This document shows, piece by piece, positions 59,631 to 64,000 of a stretch of DNA of 64,000 nt. The translations under genes and the position numbers were made by a program. The first letter of the stretch is position 1. Each line of letters opens with the position of its first letter. The stretch lies in NCBI GenBank assembly GCA_963930655.1, contig OZ005605.1, positions 27,838,501 through 27,902,500 of the forward strand. The letters run 5' to 3'. A model generated the notes under the pieces. The model saw only the letters and a program-made list of their open reading frames with translations. It was not told the DNA's origin and did no database searches. The DNA is from Myrica gale. Taxonomy: Eukaryota; Streptophyta; Magnoliopsida; Fagales; Myricaceae.

Positions 59631-60448
59631 TTTTTCGAATTCCGGAATTGCTTGTTGATCGGTTGGAGAAGTGGACTGGGCCTCCAGCAGTTCGGCCGAC
59701 GAGGGGGATCGGTATCGGATCTGACCGTTTCCAGTGGCGGCGGCGGCGGGAGGAGCCTTCAAAGACTGGGATTCCTGTACGGCCTCCAGCTCTCCCGATT
59801 TCGACTACGCCCGATAGTTTTGTTTTTAATATTACTGCTCCTGTCTACAAACGATTATGATAGATCAGGATAATATGCAGTGCAATGTAAGGGAGAAGAT
59901 TTTTGTCTCAATCACTCGGTGTCGAAATTTTTGCGTCGATAATCTTGTCTTGAACGTTAATGAAGCAAAATAAACGAAACAAAGAAAAAAGTTGGAAATG
60001 TGAGATCTGATCCGGGACTCGCAATCGGAAATGTGTCTTTGTGAGGCACTGATTCAGAGACGGTTGTGTTTCCCTCCTCACTTTAATTCGGCAGCGATAC
60101 TCAGTTTTTTGCTTTCTTAGGTTGCCTCCTCACTCTCTCTCTCCCTTTATCTTGAGATATTACAGATGGCTAATGAATTATGAACTTACGGACCCCGGCC
60201 TCCAAATATCCAGATACCGGACGATTTCACATCCGTAACCGCCCTGAAAGTCGTTTGCTGGACTCCTTTTCTAGCTTTTCTTCTCTTATTACTTCACTTC
60301 ACTGCCATGGGGAGTTGACATTGAACATATTCGCACGAAATAAGTGAGTGCAACATGTAGTTCCGAAATTCCAGGCGATATCTTCTTATTGTTATGCAAG
60401 TTGAATGGATTTGGGCTTCCAACTTGCCGATTTCTTTTGTCTATTCTG
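59631..60448. other. apyrase 5' region, no gene seen
   Basis: Should contain the apyrase 5' UTR (G/C-rich GGCGGCGGCGG near 59735-59750) and promoter. Nothing else defined. Confidence 0.4.
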
Positions 60449-60744
60449 TTCGAATTTATTTACTGAGATGATGTCCTTATGATTCCTTGGTTAACCTTCA
60501 TTCAATTGGATCTTGCGTCACCTTGGCAAAAAAATGACCTCCACATAAACAAATATCAGCTTGCATCCCTGGGATACTTGAATAGTGATTTCAGCATTCG
60601 AATTTATTTACTTAGATGATGTCCTTATGATTCCTTGGTTAACCTTCACTCAATTGGATCTTGCGTCACCTTGGCAAAAAAATGACCTCCACATAAACAA
60701 ATATCAGCTTGCATCCCTGGGATACTTGAATAGTGATTTCATCA
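60449..60744. repeat. 148-bp tandem duplication
   Basis: Copies at 60449-60596 and 60597-60744 differ at only about four positions (for example CTGAGATG against CTTAGATG and TTCATTC against TTCACTC). It is recent, and no coding role was seen. Confidence 0.95.
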
Positions 60745-61344
60745 TTTTTACGTTAGGATCTTCCACAAAAGAATCATACCAAGACCCAGTCAATTATCAG
60801 GAACAAATAAAAAAGTTTTGAGTGGCAAATTTGCCACAAATCAAAATTTATATTTATGCAAGGTCTGAGATGAAGTTCTATAGCTCTAAATATATCCATT
60901 GCACCTTATATCACAGCAGAATTCGAGCGCATATGTTCCCCTCATGTTACATGTCAATGACATCCCACCAAGCGAATTGAACAGTTGGAAGTCAGTTTTT
61001 TAAGTTCCAAATCCATATTTTCCTGAGTCACATCCCTCTATTTCGGAGTAGCTACAATCCACAGATGCCACTCATGAACGAAGGCTACCAATACAAACAG
61101 AGAGCAGAGAACAAATCATCACACACTTGGTTCTCACAATAGATCAAATCAAAAGACTACTAGGACAAGAACAGACACGCTAATGGCAACATTTACATAC
61201 AGGCTGCAAATATTGATTTCTTACTGGAAAGCTTATATTATTCATCTGAGAAAAAACAGGGCAAAACAGGAAAATAGAGGTCAATATTCCAGTAATATTA
61301 AACTTATCTACCAAAGTCGATGAGCACATAAGTATTCTTCCTCT
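60745..61344. other. intergenic, probable 3' flank of the aquaporin fragment
   Basis: No gene. Its position downstream of the SIP1 stop codon (minus strand) suggests that part of it is former 3' UTR. Confidence 0.4.
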
Positions 61345-61490
61345 TCAAGCTTTCTTCTGTTTTACCGGAGGAGGGGGAAAGAGAAACCGGAAGACCAAGC
61401 AGCCAATATTGTTCCAATGAAGGGGCAGATCCAATAAACATAAAAATGCTCCCACGTATTGTTTGAATTGTTCACGTATGCCCAACCAAA
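61345..61490 (-). pseudogene. SIP1: last-exon fragment of a SIP1-type aquaporin
   Basis: The minus strand reads FGWAYVNNSNNTWEHFYVYW, ICPFIGTILAAW and then, after a one-base loss, a tail ending PPPPVKQKKA and a stop. This is the C-terminal exon of small basic intrinsic proteins (SIP1 aquaporins, ER membrane), including the WAYVNN segment, last helix and basic tail. The length is 146 bp; 147 would keep the frame. The rest of the gene (first helices and NPA-type motifs) is not found in the window upstream of it. A TAG precedes the fragment, like an acceptor site, but unrelated DNA follows. It appears to be an isolated exon copy. Confidence 0.75.
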
Positions 61491-61571
61491 CTACCCACCG
61501 GCCAGTGGAGGCCCCGCCGGCTGCCCAATTCTGGGCGGCCAGTGGAGGTCCACCGGGGAAGGATCGGTCGT

Positions 61572-61615
<44 letters not shown>

Positions 61616-62443
61616 ATAAAAAATATTTTTTATTAATTTTTTTAAAAAATATTTTATTTTTTATTTACTGACACGTGTCACATTGTGATTGGTTGGTAAT
61701 CGAGCTGTCAGTTTCCACGTGTGCGCCGTCAGCCACGTGTGCATTTCCGTTCATTTATTTGACGACATGACTCTTCGGGAAATATGGCCAAACCCCAAGG
61801 TCTTGTGTGGGAAAAAACATACCCTGAGGATGAAATTGGAAAAACGCTATGTCCCAGGGACGTACGGAGCAATTTACCCTTATATATATTATCATTCATG
61901 TCCCAACCTCTATCCCTAATAGTTTTGAAGTTACAAAGAATTTATTTAGAACTTTTACGCATGTCACATTAAACGCGAAAAGTCGCAACAACATTACTTC
62001 AGGATATTCAAATGTTGCATGGTCGTCGTACTATACTTGTGGAAAGGAAAAACGAGCATTTTATGCGTTAGTAGCTATAATTTTATTAGCTCTAGCATCC
62101 CAAACGCTTTGAAGGAATAGAAATTGCAGCGGAGATTTTCTTTAATTGTTTCTTCTTCATTTGATCCTCACGGTTAACCATGTTTTCCCCATATTTCCTA
62201 TTAAGCAGATTTTTTCTTTCTTTCTTCTATACTTCGCTTTTATTGTCCAGGTTTCATATCCGAGAAATAAAGTTTGACAGTTTATTTTTTTCTTCTATTA
62301 AACTTGTTGGTTATTGAAGTAAATGTTTGCTCCAATGGCAGTAAAGAATGCTATGGCCTTTTAATTAACAACTAAAAAGGGCAAATAAAAAGAAAAAAGG
62401 AAATTGACAAAAGAAAGAAAAGGAACATGTATTTGAAAATGAA
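61491..62443. other. intergenic with T35 run, no gene seen
   Basis: A run of 35 T (61577-61611) is followed by T/A-rich DNA. G-box-like CACGTG motifs occur near 61716 and 61734. Short frames have no domains. Confidence 0.45.
61577..61611. repeat. T35 homopolymer
   Basis: Thirty-five consecutive T. This may be the tail of a retroposon inserted in minus orientation, or an imprecise homopolymer call. Confidence 0.8.
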
Positions 62444-62495
62444 GCCGTTGTAACGGCTACTTTTCAGATATATTTTAAAAGTATAGCCGTTAACC
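62444..62495 (+). promoter_or_regulatory. three MSA-core motifs upstream of the KNOLLE gene
   Basis: The core AACGG of the mitosis-specific activator element occurs at 62452-62456 (in TGTAACGGCTA, close to the YCYAACGGYYA consensus). It also occurs inverted at 62445-62449 and 62487-62491. The first two form the palindrome GCCGTTGTAACGGC. In Arabidopsis, MSA elements bound by MYB3R factors drive G2/M expression of KNOLLE. They lie about 430-480 bp upstream of the start codon. Functionality is inferred. Confidence 0.6.
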
Positions 62496-62830
62496 CAGAG
62501 CAAAGAGATAAAACAGGTGACCAGCCAAGCTTGCAATTATTACTGAAAAGATCCTGACATCTTCTCCCTTGTTAGATGTGTTGCCTAACTCTTTTCTCTG
62601 CGAGCAAGATCCGACTAGGAAGTAAGCTGGGAGCAGAAGAGCTAGCCTAAAGACTAAGGGGCTGCCGCTTTCTAACAATTTACTCGGGAAATTAAGGTAT
62701 GCCTTTCCTCTGCTCGTTCTGTACTTTTCGGAAAGAAAAGGATCTCCGTTTAATTATATCATTCACGATTTATATTTTTCAGCCCTTTCGGGAACAACTT
62801 AATTTATCGAAGGAGGGTTTATCTGTAACT

Positions 62831-62840
62831 TATATATATA
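62831..62840 (+). promoter_or_regulatory. probable TATA box of the KNOLLE gene
   Basis: TATATATATA lies 85-94 bp upstream of the start codon. This would place transcription start near 62865 with a ~60-base leader. Confidence 0.5.
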
Positions 62841-62924
62841 GAGAAAAAAGGTAGCTGGGTAATCTAATATCATCTTGTCCACGATTATCTAGGATATTAA
62901 TTTGCAAATCGAACAGATAAAGAG

Positions 62925-63857
62925 ATGAACGACCTTATGACCAAATCCTTCATGAACTACGTCGATTTAAAGAAGGCTGCCATGAAAGATGCGGATCTGG
63001 AAGCCGGCGACTTCGAGATGGCATCTTCCACAACCCACGTGGACAGTGACCTCGGTCTCTTCCTGGAAGAAGCCGAGAATGTGAAGAAGGAGATGTCGCT
63101 TCTCCGGGACATTCTCGGCAAACTACAGCAAGCCAACGAGGAGAGCAAGTCCCTCCACAAGCCCGAGGCCTTGAAATCCTTGCGCAACAGGATCAACGCC
63201 GACATTCTCACTGTGCTCAAGAAGGCCAGGACCATTCGCTCTCAGCTCGAAGGAATGGACCGTGCCAATGTCGCTAACAAGAGACTCTCTGGCTACAAAG
63301 AGGGCACCCCTATCTACAGGACCAGGATCGCAGTCACCAATGGGCTGCGTAAAAAGCTCAAAGAGCTTATGATGGACTTCCAGGGTCTGAGGCAAAGAAT
63401 GATGACCGAGTACAAAGACACCGTGGGGAGACGATATTTCACCGTGACGGGGGAGCACCCGGACGAGGAGGTTATAGACAAGATAATCTCTAACGGAGGT
63501 GAGGAATTTCTGGGAAGGGCGATACAGGAGCACGGGAGGGGGAGGGTGCTGGAGACGGTGGTCGAAATACAGGATAGGCATGATGCGGCCAAGGAGATTG
63601 AGAAGAGCCTGCTGGAGCTGCATCAGGTGTTTCTGGATATGGCCGTGATGGTGGAGGCACAGGGTGAGCAGATGGACGACATTGAGCACCATGTCATGAA
63701 TGCTGCCCACTATGTGAAGGACGGCACCAAAGATCTCAAAACTGCAAAGGGTTACCAGAGGAACAGCAGGAAGTGGTTGTGTATCGGAATGATAATTCTC
63801 CTTGTGCTCATTCTTGTCGTGGTCATCCCTATCGCAACTAGTTTCAGGGATTCTTGA
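62925..63857 (+). CDS. SYP111: syntaxin KNOLLE / SYP111 (cytokinesis Qa-SNARE)
   Basis: A single uninterrupted exon encodes 310 aa, the usual length for this family (about 310). It starts with the family signature MNDLMTKSFMNYVDLKKAAM. An Habc three-helix region (about 45-160) follows, containing RTRIAVTNGLRKKLKELMMD. Then come RRYFTVTGEHPDEEVIDKII and the Qa-SNARE helix (about 205-267: ETVVEIQDRHDAAKEIEKSL, LHQVFLDMAVMVEAQGEQMD with the central Q). One C-terminal membrane anchor (about 282-304) ends SFRDS. The sequence is much closer to KNOLLE than to SYP112. KNOLLE mediates homotypic vesicle fusion at the cell plate in dividing cells. The gene is intact, and MSA-type promoter motifs upstream agree with G2/M expression. 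Confidence 0.95.
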   Translation: MNDLMTKSFMNYVDLKKAAMKDADLEAGDFEMASSTTHVDSDLGLFLEEAENVKKEMSLLRDILGKLQQANEESKSLHKPEALKSLRNRINADILTVLKKARTIRSQLEGMDRANVANKRLSGYKEGTPIYRTRIAVTNGLRKKLKELMMDFQGLRQRMMTEYKDTVGRRYFTVTGEHPDEEVIDKIISNGGEEFLGRAIQEHGRGRVLETVVEIQDRHDAAKEIEKSLLELHQVFLDMAVMVEAQGEQMDDIEHHVMNAAHYVKDGTKDLKTAKGYQRNSRKWLCIGMIILLVLILVVVIPIATSFRDS

Positions 63858-64000
63858 ATATACCAGTTTTATGAATCTGAAGTGTGATATGTTAGTGATC
63901 CTTTTTCCTCAACTGGTTCGGTTGAATTGAGCGTTTGGTGTTTCCTGTTTTATTTTCCCATTGATTAGGTACCCTATGCAATGTTGTGGTTCTACAAGTA
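63858..64000 (+). other. KNOLLE 3' flank
   Basis: Immediate 3' region of the syntaxin gene to the window end. No polyadenylation signal was clearly seen. Confidence 0.5.

Noticed and set aside
59631..59762. N-terminal extension of apyrase
   Set aside because: The frame is open but has no ATG and hits a stop near 59805; homologues start close to the ATG at 59630.
1..64000. tRNA, rRNA or snRNA genes
   Set aside because: No credible B-box/anticodon arm pair or conserved rRNA/snRNA segment was seen by eye; a covariance-model scan would be decisive.

Overview
This window is nuclear DNA from a flowering plant, almost certainly a eudicot and perhaps a woody one. The genes are intron-rich with GT-AG introns. 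The families are land-plant specific (KNOLLE syntaxin, NAC factors, EUL lectin, plastid aromatic amino acid permease). Much of the remaining DNA consists of Ty1/copia and Ty3/gypsy retrotransposons, LINE 3' ends, hAT, Mutator-like and CACTA MITEs and a TRIM. No prokaryotic, organellar or viral segment was recognised. The species cannot be named from the sequence alone.

Layout. 1-3.2 kb: AT-rich DNA, hAT-type MITE fragments and two retroposon-like inserts, one with a 20-bp target duplication. 3.4-6.0 kb (+): plastid-type tryptophan/tyrosine permease, two exons. 7.7-12.3 kb (-): intact 11-exon gene for the minor-spliceosome U11/U12-65K protein, with a tiny TRIM in intron 3. 12.8-15.5 kb: decayed copia-type element with two LTRs, itself hit by a 989-bp hAT MITE. 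18.5-20.0 kb (-): intact NAC transcription factor. 22.6-23.5 kb: retroposon. 23.7-27.7 kb: about 4-kb gypsy-type solo LTR carrying a CCCGGG minisatellite. 30.2-30.6 kb: fold-back MITE. 31.0-33.2 kb (-): EULS3-type lectin gene with one apparent homopolymer frameshift. 33.8-35.0 kb (-): exon fragments of two unrelated housekeeping genes (SF3B2 and RPF1) side by side. 37.0-38.7 kb (-): second NAC gene with two lesions. 41.8-43.3 kb: LINE RNase H remnants. 44.2-49.2 kb (+): nearly intact young copia element, followed by an inverted TRIM-like segment. 49.8-53.0 kb (-): PPR pseudogene split by a 1.35-kb gypsy solo LTR. 54.0-54.6 kb: second hAT MITE with perfect target duplication. 55.1-59.6 kb (-): intact apyrase. 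60.4-60.7 kb: 148-bp tandem duplication. 61.3-61.5 kb (-): terminal-exon fragment of a SIP1 aquaporin. 62.9-63.9 kb (+): KNOLLE/SYP111 syntaxin with mitosis-specific promoter motifs.

The functional genes do not form a pathway; they are independent housekeeping or regulatory genes separated by transposon-rich DNA. The most informative features are evolutionary: nested insertions datable by LTR and TSD structure, a chimeric block of gene fragments, several recently broken genes, and a copia LTR whose U3 is built from 124-bp tandem repeats carrying G-boxes and palindromes. Several frameshifts lie in homopolymers or microsatellites, and a C10-G27 tract is present. Assembly error must therefore be excluded before each lesion is accepted as real. 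No wholly new biological system could be demonstrated.
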